From: an uncultured Lachnospiraceae bacterium
GTDB lineage: Bacteria; Bacillota; Clostridia; Lachnospirales; Lachnospiraceae
Direction: 5' to 3'
DNA length: 42,103 nt
NCBI GenBank assembly: GCA_905235845.1
Contig: CAJONG010000017.1
Location: forward strand, 1-42,103
Under the pieces are notes generated by a model. It saw only the letters and a list, made by a program, of their open reading frames with translations. It was not told the origin of the DNA and ran no database searches. Positions 8,186 through 16,678 of this stretch are shown here, in pieces; positions within the stretch are counted from its first letter, which is position 1; each line of letters starts with the position of its first letter. The position numbers were made by a program, and so were the translations under genes.

Positions 8186-8216
8186 AAAGGTCCGGATTTC
8201 CTCCGGACCTTTTATC
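8186..8216 (+). terminator. Intrinsic terminator after sugar permease genes
   Basis: AAAGGTCCGG (8186-8195) pairs with CCGGACCTTT (8203-8212) around a 7-base loop, and the stem runs into TTTTAT. It separates the transporter genes from the two-component genes, so the latter should have their own promoter or rely on read-through. Confidence 0.85.
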
Positions 8217-8271
8217 TTGGCATATCATGAAAAAAATGATATCTTTTAGGTAGTATGTTCAGGATAAGGGA

Positions 8272-10089
8272 ATGCGGCTTATGGCATATGAAACCAATGC
8301 AGTGAAAAGACGAAGAAAAAAGAATCTGACCAGTCTGTCTGCCAGCTTAAGAAGGGTGATCTTAGGGATCATTCTTATTGTGCTTATATCTTTTCTCATA
8401 GCCATGTATTCCGTGACGGACAAAGAAAGGCTGGCATATACTAAGCGTAATGCAGACAGTATCCTTAGGACACTCTCCAGCAGGATAGCATCGGATATCG
8501 ACAACTATAAGCAGCTTTCACGTATAATAATGACAGATGACAGACTTGTCACATTCTTAAGAGCCAAAGGTGAGGATGTGGATATAGGCATGATCAATGA
8601 TGCAAGATACGGAGTGATGGATATCCTGTATGTGACGGAGGGTATTGATTCCGTGATGGTATTCAGAGAAGACATGATCATGATGGCCACCAACAGATTC
8701 TTCTATAAATACGACTATGATCTGATGAATCAGGGCGTATGGAAAGAAGATATATTGAAAGCCAAAGGTAAGGCTGTTGTATCGCTTAACAGTAACGGTA
8801 TAGCATCAAGGAACGACAGAAAGCCCGTAGTGACCATAGGGCGTGAGATCAATGATATACTCTCCCAGAAGCGTACAGGTGTCATGCTCATGAATATATC
8901 GTCGGATACTTTTGTCAGCATGTTGCACCAACTGGATTATGAAAAGAATATATGCATCATGGGTATAGATGGGACATATCTTGCAGGTAACAGCGATATA
9001 CTGGCTTATTATGATGATGCATTTTTAAGCGAAAAGGTGATCAATAAAACAATTAACACGGAAGGCGGCAATGTACTTGTTTCGGGCTGTAAAATAGAGG
9101 GACTTCCCATAGTGATACTTAATACGGCAACATATGCACAGGAGAGTATTCCATATTCGCTTTTGTATATCCTGCTTTTCCTTATGCTGCTATTCCTGCT
9201 TTCGGCGACATTCATAGGGACATTTATGAGCAGAAGGGTCACAAGGCCCGTACTTGATCTGTCTGCCGCAGTGGATCGTAACGAGCAGACAGGTAAGCTT
9301 GTTCCGATCGATATGGATATGAGATATGATGAACTTGATATGCTTAAGAACAGCTATAATAAAATGATCGAATCCGTCAACGGTCTTATTAAAACGGTCA
9401 TTGATAAGGAGAAGACGGTTCAGAGGATGGAAATGCGAGTGCTTCAGGAGCAGATAAAACCGCATTTTCTCTATAATTCGCTTGAGACTATAGGTTATCT
9501 TGCATTAGAGGCGGGTGCGGATAAGGTACATGATTCACTTGAGACGTTAGGAAGCTTCTACAGGAATTTCTTAAGCAAAGGAAGCAGGGAGATCACTCTT
9601 GCGCAGGAGATACAGATAGTCAGAGACTATCTTGCTCTCCAAAAACTGCGTTATGGTGATATAATTGATGATGTGTATGACATTGCAAAGGATACCGAAG
9701 AATATATTATCCCGAAGCTCATACTTCAGCCCCTTGTTGAAAACTGTATATATCATGGAATAAGGATCAAAGGCGAGAAAGGAACGATAGAGATCACAAG
9801 CAGGCTTGTAGACGAGGTCATGCATCTCACCGTAAGAGATACCGGTGTAGGCATGAGTAAGGCACAGATCGAAAAAATCCTTATGCAAAAAAGAGATGAT
9901 CCAAAAGATTCGGACAGGAAAAGCTTCGGACTGTGGGATACCATAGAAAGGATAAGGATATTCTGTGGCAGAGATGATGTTGTGAAGATAGAGAGTGAAC
10001 CGGGAGAGTATACCGAGATAGAACTTATTATATATCCTGAAAGGTTATATGGAGGAAATGAACAGACGATACAGAGTGATGCTGATTGA
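8272..10089 (+). CDS. YesM-type sensor histidine kinase
   Basis: The 605-residue protein has a basic N-terminus, a membrane helix (about 29-46), an extracellular sensor region of about 250 residues, and a second helix (about 296-318). A HAMP segment follows (starting SRRVTRPVLDLS), then the His_kinase box QIKPHFLYNSLETIGYL with His398 as the likely phosphorylated residue, and an HATPase domain with N box PLVENCIYHGI and G1 box RDTGVGM. This is the layout of YesM/LytS-like kinases that sense extracellular sugars or binding proteins. It lies just downstream of the CUT1 sugar transporter and overlaps the regulator gene, so it probably controls that transporter. The start could also be the ATG at 8281; the AGGA at 8261 favours 8272. 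Confidence 0.92.
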   Translation: MRLMAYETNAVKRRRKKNLTSLSASLRRVILGIILIVLISFLIAMYSVTDKERLAYTKRNADSILRTLSSRIASDIDNYKQLSRIIMTDDRLVTFLRAKGEDVDIGMINDARYGVMDILYVTEGIDSVMVFREDMIMMATNRFFYKYDYDLMNQGVWKEDILKAKGKAVVSLNSNGIASRNDRKPVVTIGREINDILSQKRTGVMLMNISSDTFVSMLHQLDYEKNICIMGIDGTYLAGNSDILAYYDDAFLSEKVINKTINTEGGNVLVSGCKIEGLPIVILNTATYAQESIPYSLLYILLFLMLLFLLSATFIGTFMSRRVTRPVLDLSAAVDRNEQTGKLVPIDMDMRYDELDMLKNSYNKMIESVNGLIKTVIDKEKTVQRMEMRVLQEQIKPHFLYNSLETIGYLALEAGADKVHDSLETLGSFYRNFLSKGSREITLAQEIQIVRDYLALQKLRYGDIIDDVYDIAKDTEEYIIPKLILQPLVENCIYHGIRIKGEKGTIEITSRLVDEVMHLTVRDTGVGMSKAQIEKILMQKRDDPKDSDRKSFGLWDTIERIRIFCGRDDVVKIESEPGEYTEIELIIYPERLYGGNEQTIQSDAD

Positions 10090-10819
10090 TGATGAAGAAT
10101 CGGCACGGAAGCTGATGAAGGCAGGTATAGCGTGGGAGGATCTCGGGATGGAGGTCGTGGGCGAGGCTTCAAGCGGTGTGGAGGCCATCAATGTGATCGA
10201 CGATATAAGACCCGATATCGCATTTGTGGACATATCGATGCCTTTTATGGATGGAATAGAATTCACACAGATGGCTACCGAGAGATATCCGAAGCTTGTG
10301 ATCATTATAATGACTGCGTTCGATGATTTTGAATATGCCAGGAAATGCGTAAGTCTGCCTGTCTTTGAATACATGTTAAAGCCTATGGTAAGATCTGAGG
10401 TAATCAAGGTTCTTAACAAGGTTAAGGGGCAACTGGATGCTGAACTTATATCCTGCGAAGAGACCGAGGATGAGCAGGAACCCATAATGACCGGTGAGAA
10501 TAACGCTACCGAGCAGATCAAGAAGTATCTTGAGGATAATTATACCGATCCTAAGCTTAATCTTACTTTTGTAGCACAGTACTTTGGGTTCAGTGCAAGT
10601 TATCTGTCAAGGAAGTTCAAGCAGGATACCGGCAAAAATTTCGTAGAGTATCTCACGGAACTTAGAATGAATAAAGCGATGAAGCTGGCCGAGAGTAATG
10701 TCAAGATGTTCATAGCCGCTTCTGAAGTGGGTATACCTGATCCCAATTATTTCGGAAGATGCTTTAAGAAATATACGGGAAAAAGCTATTCGGATCTATC
10801 CCAGCATATCAATAAATGA
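10049..10819 (+). CDS. YesN-type response regulator with AraC HTH
   Basis: The 256-residue protein has a receiver domain with the acidic pair in LIDDEE (residues 14-15), phosphorylatable Asp61 in FVDISMPF, and the conserved Lys in YMLKP. A linker of about 20 residues leads to an AraC-type double helix-turn-helix (about 155-250) with the family features YFGFSASYLSRKFKQDTG and PNYFGRCFKKYTGKS. It overlaps the kinase gene by 41 bases, indicating translational coupling and a cognate pair. Its likely targets are the transporter operon just upstream. The ATG at 10058 is an alternative start but lies only 2 bases from GGAGG, so 10049 (AAGG 4 bases before) is preferred with modest confidence. Confidence 0.92.
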   Translation: MEEMNRRYRVMLIDDEESARKLMKAGIAWEDLGMEVVGEASSGVEAINVIDDIRPDIAFVDISMPFMDGIEFTQMATERYPKLVIIIMTAFDDFEYARKCVSLPVFEYMLKPMVRSEVIKVLNKVKGQLDAELISCEETEDEQEPIMTGENNATEQIKKYLEDNYTDPKLNLTFVAQYFGFSASYLSRKFKQDTGKNFVEYLTELRMNKAMKLAESNVKMFIAASEVGIPDPNYFGRCFKKYTGKSYSDLSQHINK

Positions 10820-10862
10820 CAGTTGCTTATATACCTGGAAGTTTATAACCGAAGATATGAAA

Positions 10863-10889
10863 TACAGCCGGTTCTTCGAACCGGCTGTA
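10863..10889. terminator. Bidirectional terminator between convergent genes
   Basis: A perfect 12-bp hairpin, TACAGCCGGTTC (10863-10874) with a 3-base loop and its complement at 10878-10889, lies between the convergent regulator and DUF975 genes. T-richness is weak on both sides (TTTCAT on the minus strand), so termination strength is uncertain. Confidence 0.6.
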
Positions 10890-10928
10890 GGTATACATAG
10901 TTAAATTACTCTGTTACTGATCAGATGA

Positions 10929-11723
10929 TCAATCATTATCCTTACCGTCAATGGCATCTGATACCTTGTCGGCCACACTATCCAGTGCGTCTGAAGCCTT
11001 ATCTGCAACACCTGATGCTACATCCTCAACCTTATTGGCTACGTTCTCGATGATATCCGTAACTGCATTGGTAGCAGCGTTGTTGTAATCACCTTCCTGA
11101 TCTCCGCCGGCCTTGATCTTATGGTAGAAATTGGTCTCCGTAAGCTGCATGTAAGGATATACATATATGCCTGCTATACCGAATGTAACTGCCACAAGTA
11201 AGATCCAAAGGATGAAGGATAACTGAAGAACGAAGAGGTCTAACTTACGCCCCTTCATGATCCTCTTACTCTCTTTGATACATTCCGTTACTGAGAGCTC
11301 AGGATTCTCGATCATGATACGGAATGACTGTGAATAAGCATATGCCATGATGATTCCGGGGATGATCAAAAGGCATGACCACAGTATTACGAAGATTCCT
11401 ACAAGTAATGTAAGGGCGATAGATTTGCCGAAGCACTTCTTGTAAGGCTCGAACACTGTTCCTACCTTGGGTTCCTCACCATATGTCACATTGAGGAATA
11501 CCATTACAAGTCCGACTGTAAGCGGAGGCGTAACGAGTAATGATCCAACAAGAGATATGATTGTTCCCAGCACTGCACTGCCGGCTGATTGTAATGCCGA
11601 TGCCACACCGGAGATTATTCCGCTGATAACTGCTACAACAAGTATGCACAGGAATAACATCCATACCTTTCCTTTGAGTTGGGCTTTAGCCTGCTCTTTG
11701 ATTTCTGCTCTAGTAAATTCCAT
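10929..11723 (-). CDS. DUF975 membrane protein with amphipathic C-terminal tail
   Basis: The 264-residue protein has the DUF975 opening (MEFTRAEIKEQAKAQLKGK, with 'TRAEIK..AK..L.G') and the core marks VFLNVTYGEEPKVGTVFEPYKK, LLIIPGIIMAYAYSQSFRIM, and TECIKESKRIMKGRK. There are about four to five membrane helices. The last 50 residues are unusual: an acidic amphipathic region built of loosely repeated 'VADKASDALDSVADKVSDAIDG'-like units, resembling LEA or apolipoprotein-type helices. The function of DUF975 is unknown. A GGAG site precedes the ATG (complement of 11721-11723). It is divergent from a second DUF975 gene with which it shares the promoter region. Confidence 0.88.
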   Translation of the reverse strand: MEFTRAEIKEQAKAQLKGKVWMLFLCILVVAVISGIISGVASALQSAGSAVLGTIISLVGSLLVTPPLTVGLVMVFLNVTYGEEPKVGTVFEPYKKCFGKSIALTLLVGIFVILWSCLLIIPGIIMAYAYSQSFRIMIENPELSVTECIKESKRIMKGRKLDLFVLQLSFILWILLVAVTFGIAGIYVYPYMQLTETNFYHKIKAGGDQEGDYNNAATNAVTDIIENVANKVEDVASGVADKASDALDSVADKVSDAIDGKDND

Positions 11724-11753
11724 TTCTACTCTCCTCTCTCTTGGAAATTATAC

Positions 11754-11821
11754 ATTCTAAATATATAATAGCATATTATTGTCAAAAAGGGTGAAAACGG
11801 TTAGAATTATTTTAATTCTAA
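11754..11821. promoter_or_regulatory. Shared divergent promoter region with three ATTCTAA motifs
   Basis: For the plus-strand DUF975 gene, -35 TTGTCA (11779-11784) and -10 TAGAAT (11802-11807) are 17 bases apart. A perfect palindrome, TTAGAATTA (11801-11809), TTT, TAATTCTAA (11813-11821), overlaps that -10. The same ATTCTAA occurs again at 11754-11760 close to the minus-strand gene. A TTGACA on the minus strand (complement of 11780-11785) may be the -35 of the divergent gene, but its -10 is unclear. The layout fits one regulator acting on both genes. Confidence 0.55.
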
Positions 11822-11835
11822 GGAGTATTGAGTGT

Positions 11836-12846
11836 ATGAATGTTACAAGAGCAGAACTTAAAGAACAATCAAGACGGCAGATGAGCGGCAAATTCGGTGC
11901 ATTGTTCATATGCTTTTTAACGGTGTGGGGAGTAAGCTTCATATGTAATAGGGGGCTTAGTGTCATATTAATGCCGAGGCTTGGCAGCGTGTATAAGACC
12001 ATGTTCGAAGCCATCACAAGTTCATCCTATGAAATGATAGATGACCTCTTGGAAGGCGATGTCATGGCGTTATCGGCGTATTCGAATCTTGCCAATGTAC
12101 TATCACTTGCCTATTGGTTTTTTGTATTTCCGATGATCAGTGTGGGGTTGTCCCAGGTGTTGCTTAATCTTACATATGGTGATGTCCCTCAGTTGGGCAC
12201 CGTATTTGAACCCTATAAGACGAAGTTCGGTAAATCCATAGGTACGGTATGGCTTAAGAAGTTATTCGAGATCCTGTGGATCATTCCCATCTATCTTGTA
12301 TGGATCATTATCATAGGTGTGGCGATCGCTGTGATCGTATCGGATGATGACAGGATGGGTGATCTTATGGGCAGTATTACTTCCTCATGGGGACTTGGCA
12401 ACAGTTTCGGTGATGGTCTTATTGCCATATTGGGAATGATACTTATCCTTATACTGATCACGGTAATTATAGGAGTCGTTCTGCTTATTCCATATTCGAC
12501 AATCATCTCAAAATATGCCATGTCAATATATGTAATGAATGAGAATCCGGCTTTAACATCTACGCAGTGTGTAAAGGAGAGCAAAGCCATCATGCGAGGG
12601 CACAGATGGGAATTCTTCGTATTGAAGTTGTCATTCCTGCCGTGGTTTTTGCTGTGCCTGATCCCCTTTGTCGGGTGGATATCACTAGCTTATATTATTC
12701 CGTATATGCAGGTTACATATACTAATTTCTATCATCAGATCAAAGCTGTTCCGCAGCAGAACCAGTTCTATAGTGAAGCAGATGATATAATCGGGGTTAT
12801 CGAGGATGCTTCGGACAGGATACTGGGAGAAGGCTTTGAGCAATAG
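11836..12846 (+). CDS. DUF975 membrane protein, paralogue of the divergent gene
   Basis: I start the gene at ATG 11836, 10 bases after AAGGAG; an upstream in-frame TTG at 11779 lies in the promoter. The 336-residue protein begins MNVTRAELKEQSRRQMSGK, matching its divergent neighbour, and shares the marks LLNLTYGDVPQLGTVFEPYKTKFGKSI, SIYVMNENPALTSTQCVKESKAIMRG and the C-terminal YIIPYMQVTYTNFYHQIKA. It is longer through an N-terminal insertion (about 40-85) and a hydrophilic insertion near 175-200, and it lacks the amphipathic tail. About five to six membrane helices are predicted by eye. The function of the family is unknown. A clear terminator follows at 12872-12902. Confidence 0.88.
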   Translation: MNVTRAELKEQSRRQMSGKFGALFICFLTVWGVSFICNRGLSVILMPRLGSVYKTMFEAITSSSYEMIDDLLEGDVMALSAYSNLANVLSLAYWFFVFPMISVGLSQVLLNLTYGDVPQLGTVFEPYKTKFGKSIGTVWLKKLFEILWIIPIYLVWIIIIGVAIAVIVSDDDRMGDLMGSITSSWGLGNSFGDGLIAILGMILILILITVIIGVVLLIPYSTIISKYAMSIYVMNENPALTSTQCVKESKAIMRGHRWEFFVLKLSFLPWFLLCLIPFVGWISLAYIIPYMQVTYTNFYHQIKAVPQQNQFYSEADDIIGVIEDASDRILGEGFEQ

Positions 12847-12871
12847 CCTGTATGCGAAATATATGAAAAAC

Positions 12872-12902
12872 CCGTCGCAGTATTATGCTGCGACGGATTT
12901 TT
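12872..12902 (+). terminator. Intrinsic terminator after DUF975 gene
   Basis: CCGTCGCAG (12872-12880) and CTGCGACGG (12888-12896) form a perfect 9-bp stem with a 7-base loop, followed by ATTTTT. AAAAA before the stem means it may also work for the minus-strand small gene that ends at 12922. Confidence 0.88.
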
Positions 12903-12921
12903 AATGATTGGATTCTATAAT

Positions 12922-13056
12922 TCAGTCTGTTTCATTATAGATACTGAGCCCCAGTATCTTCTCCCTGGCTTCGTCTAGGGATGTGCAACTGTTCAGTATC
13001 ATACGTATCAATTCCATAAATGTTTTGAATTCAGCACTTGTCATATTTTCTTCCAT
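12922..13056 (-). CDS. Small 44-residue protein of unknown function
   Basis: Reading the minus strand from the ATG complementary to 13054-13056 gives 44 residues starting MEENMTSAEFKTFMELI, ending IYNETD, with a TGA at 12922-12924. Support beyond the open frame: a GGAGG ribosome binding site 5 bases upstream of the start, a near-consensus promoter at 13089-13118, and a terminator just past the stop. The predicted product is soluble and mostly helical, with hydrophobic residues spaced for an amphipathic helix (EFKTFMELIRMILNSC) and a second short helix (LDEAREKILGL). It has no membrane segment or signal peptide. I recognise no family; small helical proteins of this type are frequent in Lachnospiraceae genomes. 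Its position after the Ig-like protein gene may be incidental. Confidence 0.72.
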   Translation of the reverse strand: MEENMTSAEFKTFMELIRMILNSCTSLDEAREKILGLSIYNETD

Positions 13057-13088
13057 ACTAATCCTCCACATAACTGTCTATATGAAAG

Positions 13089-13118
13089 ATTATAGTATTA
13101 TCTCCTTTCTTTGGTCAA
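13089..13118 (-). promoter_or_regulatory. SigmaA-type promoter for the 44-residue ORF
   Basis: On the minus strand, TTGACC (complement of 13113-13118) and TATAAT (complement of 13089-13094) are 18 bases apart. The predicted transcript starts about 25 bases before the small ORF's start codon. Confidence 0.75.
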
Positions 13119-13143
13119 TCGGTATTTACAGAGGTTTTTGATT

Positions 13144-15423
13144 TTATCTTACCAACACATCCACATAGTGAGATATCTTATCGGTTTTGATGATATCCTC
13201 GGGGAATGAGAAGTATATCTGCTCACCCTTATGAATGAAGGCAAAGAGAGGATTGAACCTAAAGCGGAAGTATGTTGTCGTGGCTTTATTCCAGGTCGCT
13301 TCCGATACTGTGACAGTAAAGCTGCCGTTATCTGTATGTATAAGCCGATATCCAAGGAAGGCGAAGCTTTCGGACTCGGCATCCGAAGCCTTATTACTCC
13401 CCTTGCTGTTATATATAGCCACGCTTTTATACCACAGGATCAGTAATGCGATAAGAGCTGCAAGGATCGTGATAAGTGCGGCTACAAGAAGTATCTTCTG
13501 TAAGAGGGACAGATCGTTCCAATAATCCGACAATCTCTCCCACAGACTCTTATGGATGGCAGTATCGCTATTATTAAGATCATTTACCGGTTCAGGCTTT
13601 GACTCGGATACATTCTTAGGTAATTCCACATTGACTGTATCCCGTATGATCCTGACATCCTCATCCGGAGGGATGGGGGTGATATCGGCCTTTATGGGAA
13701 GGAGGCTTAGTCTTATGCCTGTTACTTCCACGGAAACCGTTGCGCTGTTGCCGGCCTTATCATACCCCGTTACGGTATAGGTTCCGTCTGTTGTTACTAC
13801 GATAGAACAGCCGCTTCCGCTTTCAGGTCCTGTCCAATCGAACCTGTCCCAGTTGATCCCGGATTCTCTATCCTGACCATCGGCAGACAGGATCGCAGCC
13901 TTTCTGTCATTCGTAAGTGTATATGAGGCAGTGATCGAAGGAGCGATCCTGTCTATATTGATAACATCTAAGCTGTAATAATTGATATTGCCGTTCTTAT
14001 CACGTACTGCCACCTGTACATGGCAATTATCGGATACAGTGACCGAATCCTCATCCGTCCATGTTTTTCCACTATCATATGAGAAGCACTTATCGGGAAG
14101 ACCTATACCATCGCTTCCGTCCGGATTGATATCCTTAGCTTCAAAGCTTACTTCTACATCACCGCAGGTCCAATAACCGGGATACAGATAATGGGTCACG
14201 GAAGGAGCATAGTCATCTATATTGGTGATTGGCTCATTAAGGACCGCTGTATTACCCAGTTTATCCCTCGCTCTGAATTCGATCACCGTATTATGAGTGA
14301 CTGTATATGAAGTACTGTCTGTCCATGTCTTCCCTCCGTCATAGCTGTAGGGAAGGTCATCAAGTCCCACACCGTCTCTGCCGTCTGACAGAACATCATC
14401 ACATTCAACAGTGACGGTAACTGTCCTTATATTCTTCGTGTGGTCGTATTGGAACTTAAGGATACGGGGTGCTTCGTTGTCTATATTGTCGATAGTGAAG
14501 CCTAAGGTAGCAGTATTATCCAAAATATCCCTTATTAAGACCTCGTAATCCCCGTTATTCTCATAGAAATGTGTGGGATCATCGGTCCATGTCTCCCCAC
14601 CGTCATAACTGTACGGGAATTCATTGAGTCCGCAGCCGTCACTTCCGTCCGGCTGTATATCTCTTACATCATCAAGGCTTAGGGTCACTCCTTCCCTTAC
14701 CCAGTCGGTGGGGTCAAGAGTATAATCCATTACCGTGGGTTCGTAGTGGTCGATATTGCTTACCGTGACGGTATAGGAGGCGGCTCCGGTATTGGAATTG
14801 CTGTCAGCCGACACAGAGAAAGTATATGTACCGTTCTCATCCAGTGTAAAATCGCCGTCTTCATAACCGATTCCGTTCTTCACATACGGAGTATCAGACA
14901 GATTCATACCCGTATTCTCTATCTCCACCGTTACATGTACATCCTTAGCCCACTCTGTAGTATCCACGGTATATGTCACATAACCCAGTATGTCACTTGT
15001 GCTGTGACCGCAGCCTAACTCATAATAGGTATAGGATTCTGTCTTGGTCTCGGAATGAGGACAGCTTTCTCCTCCGCGGTCGCCGAAGTATGAGGCTCCG
15101 CAACGGGTACATTCCGAAGTGCCCCAGTCATCGCCCCAGTAGTGGAGCGTACCGCCACAGGGTACCTCGTATGATCTGGTTCCTGTTCTTGCGATGGAAT
15201 AGCAGCCTCCACCGCCTCCGCTGCTTCCGGTATGGCAGTGATATATCGTCATCCTAGTCACGATGGACGTATCACCGGCATATACACGGATAGACGATAG
15301 CAGTGCAACAGACAGAACAAGTACAGAGGAAAGCAGAGTAGCTGCTATCGTGATAAGCAGTCTGTCTTTGATAAAAGAAAAAAGCCCCGAACGGGACTTA
15401 GTATGTCTTACAATATAATACAT
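13144..15423 (-). CDS. Membrane-anchored surface protein with Ig-like repeats
   Basis: The 759-residue protein has an N-terminal membrane/signal segment (about 21-45) followed by a Gly- and Cys-rich head (about 60-145). The head contains CTRCGASY and CPHS, a plausible zinc-ribbon or disulfide-bonded unit. Four to five Ig-like or cadherin-like repeats of about 88-90 residues follow, marked by NIDxxAP-like boundaries near 223, 313, 401 and 489; three of them carry DGxDGxGL and SYDxGxTWTD. After a Pro-rich segment comes a membrane helix (about 644-665) and a basic-start C-terminal domain of about 90 residues, probably cytoplasmic. There is no LPXTG sorting signal, so anchoring is by the membrane helix. 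A role in adhesion or envelope sensing is an inference. An AGGGGGT site precedes the ATG. Confidence 0.75.
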   Translation of the reverse strand: MYYIVRHTKSRSGLFSFIKDRLLITIAATLLSSVLVLSVALLSSIRVYAGDTSIVTRMTIYHCHTGSSGGGGGCYSIARTGTRSYEVPCGGTLHYWGDDWGTSECTRCGASYFGDRGGESCPHSETKTESYTYYELGCGHSTSDILGYVTYTVDTTEWAKDVHVTVEIENTGMNLSDTPYVKNGIGYEDGDFTLDENGTYTFSVSADSNSNTGAASYTVTVSNIDHYEPTVMDYTLDPTDWVREGVTLSLDDVRDIQPDGSDGCGLNEFPYSYDGGETWTDDPTHFYENNGDYEVLIRDILDNTATLGFTIDNIDNEAPRILKFQYDHTKNIRTVTVTVECDDVLSDGRDGVGLDDLPYSYDGGKTWTDSTSYTVTHNTVIEFRARDKLGNTAVLNEPITNIDDYAPSVTHYLYPGYWTCGDVEVSFEAKDINPDGSDGIGLPDKCFSYDSGKTWTDEDSVTVSDNCHVQVAVRDKNGNINYYSLDVINIDRIAPSITASYTLTNDRKAAILSADGQDRESGINWDRFDWTGPESGSGCSIVVTTDGTYTVTGYDKAGNSATVSVEVTGIRLSLLPIKADITPIPPDEDVRIIRDTVNVELPKNVSESKPEPVNDLNNSDTAIHKSLWERLSDYWNDLSLLQKILLVAALITILAALIALLILWYKSVAIYNSKGSNKASDAESESFAFLGYRLIHTDNGSFTVTVSEATWNKATTTYFRFRFNPLFAFIHKGEQIYFSFPEDIIKTDKISHYVDVLVR

Positions 15424-15509
15424 AATTACCCCCTTAGGTCAAAATCATCATTATTGGCCTATACAGGTATTACTGTGTGTTGTTTAATACGCAAAGGGTA
15501 AGTGTTACG

Positions 15510-15538
15510 ATTATATATTAGGTATTTTAAAAAAGCAA
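15510..15538 (-). promoter_or_regulatory. Promoter for the Ig-like surface protein gene
   Basis: On the minus strand, TTGCTT (complement of 15533-15538) and TATAAT (complement of 15510-15515) are 17 bases apart, giving a leader of about 80 bases. Toward hisC on the plus strand only a weak pair is visible (TTGATT 15548-15553 and TAAAAA 15570-15575). Confidence 0.6.
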
Positions 15539-15619
15539 GTGTTTTACTTGATTTTTTTCATAAAATATCTAAAAATAGAGGATGGATGTTTTATTATATA
15601 ATAGGAATGGTGGAATAAG

Positions 15620-16678
15620 ATGAACTGGGAAGATAATGTCAGAAAAGTCATACCATATACTCCCGGAGAACAGCCGACAGGGGAGGTTATCAAGCTTAAT
15701 ACCAATGAGAATCCTTATCCTCCGGCTCCCGGAGTGAAGAAAGCATTGGAGGATTACGATATAAGCGAGCTTAGGAAGTATCCGGATGTATATGGTGGAG
15801 AACTCAGAGATAAGCTGTGTGAGGTGTATGGAACAGGTAAGGACAATGTCTTTGTCGGAGTGGGAAGCGATGATGTCCTGGCCATAGCCTTTTTGACTTT
15901 TTTTAACGGGGAAAAACCGGTTATCTTCCCTGATATAACCTATTCGTTCTATGATGTATGGTGCGACCTGTACAGGATACCTTATGAGATGATCCCGCTT
16001 AACAATGCATTCAGGATAGTTAAGGAGGATTATATAAGACCCAACGGAGGGATAGTAATACCCAATCCCAATGCACCGACAGGTGTGGAGAAGTCGGTGG
16101 AGGATCTGGAGTACATCATTAAGAACAACAGGGACAGTGTCGTGATCATAGATGAAGCATATGTTGATTTCGGCGGTCGTTCTGTTCTGCCGCTTATCAG
16201 GGAATATGATAATCTGCTGGTGGTCCAGACTTTTTCCAAATCACGCTCGATGGCCGGGGTAAGGATAGGAATGGCATTCGGAGACAGCAGGCTTATAGGA
16301 TACATGAATGATGTGAAATTCTCTATCAATTCATATACCATGAGCAGGCTGACTATCAGTGCGGGCGTGGCGGCTTTGGAGGATAACGGATACTTTGTCA
16401 GTACCTGTGAAAGGATCATTGCCACAAGAGAACGTGTCAAGAAGCAGCTTAGTGAGCTTGGCTTTGAATTCCCCGACAGTAAGTCCAATTTCATATTCGC
16501 TACGCATAAGAGCGTCAAGGCTAAGGATATATTCACGGCTGCTAAGGACAAAAACATATATCTGAGATGGTGGAATAAGCCAAGGATCAGTGACTACCTG
16601 CGTATCAGTATAGGCACGGACGAAGAAATGGATGCTCTGATCGCATTCTTAAGAGATTATCTTGATGGAAATATATAG
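15620..16678 (+). CDS. hisC: Histidinol-phosphate aminotransferase
   Basis: The 352-residue protein matches fold-type I PLP aminotransferases of the HisC group. It has LNTNENPYPPAPGV near 26-39 (the HisC 'NENP..PS' signature), PNPNAPTG (148-155), DEAYVDF (178-184), and FSKSRSMAGVRIG with Lys207 as the PLP lysine. It would transfer the amino group from glutamate to imidazole acetol phosphate, giving histidinol phosphate. It stands apart from other his genes and is followed, with a short overlap, by a methyltransferase and hslO. Isolated HisC-like enzymes can also act on aromatic or other amino acids, so the substrate is less certain than the family. GGTGGA lies 7 bases before the ATG. Confidence 0.85.
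   Translation: MNWEDNVRKVIPYTPGEQPTGEVIKLNTNENPYPPAPGVKKALEDYDISELRKYPDVYGGELRDKLCEVYGTGKDNVFVGVGSDDVLAIAFLTFFNGEKPVIFPDITYSFYDVWCDLYRIPYEMIPLNNAFRIVKEDYIRPNGGIVIPNPNAPTGVEKSVEDLEYIIKNNRDSVVIIDEAYVDFGGRSVLPLIREYDNLLVVQTFSKSRSMAGVRIGMAFGDSRLIGYMNDVKFSINSYTMSRLTISAGVAALEDNGYFVSTCERIIATRERVKKQLSELGFEFPDSKSNFIFATHKSVKAKDIFTAAKDKNIYLRWWNKPRISDYLRISIGTDEEMDALIAFLRDYLDGNI

Noticed and set aside
15533-15560. Bidirectional terminator around CAAGT-GTTTT-ACTTG
   Set aside because: The stem is only five base pairs and it lies upstream of two divergent genes, where a terminator would serve no transcript; it overlaps the minus-strand -35.
16030-16557. 175-codon minus-strand ORF inside hisC
   Set aside because: It overlaps a clearly conserved aminotransferase gene and has no matching features of its own.
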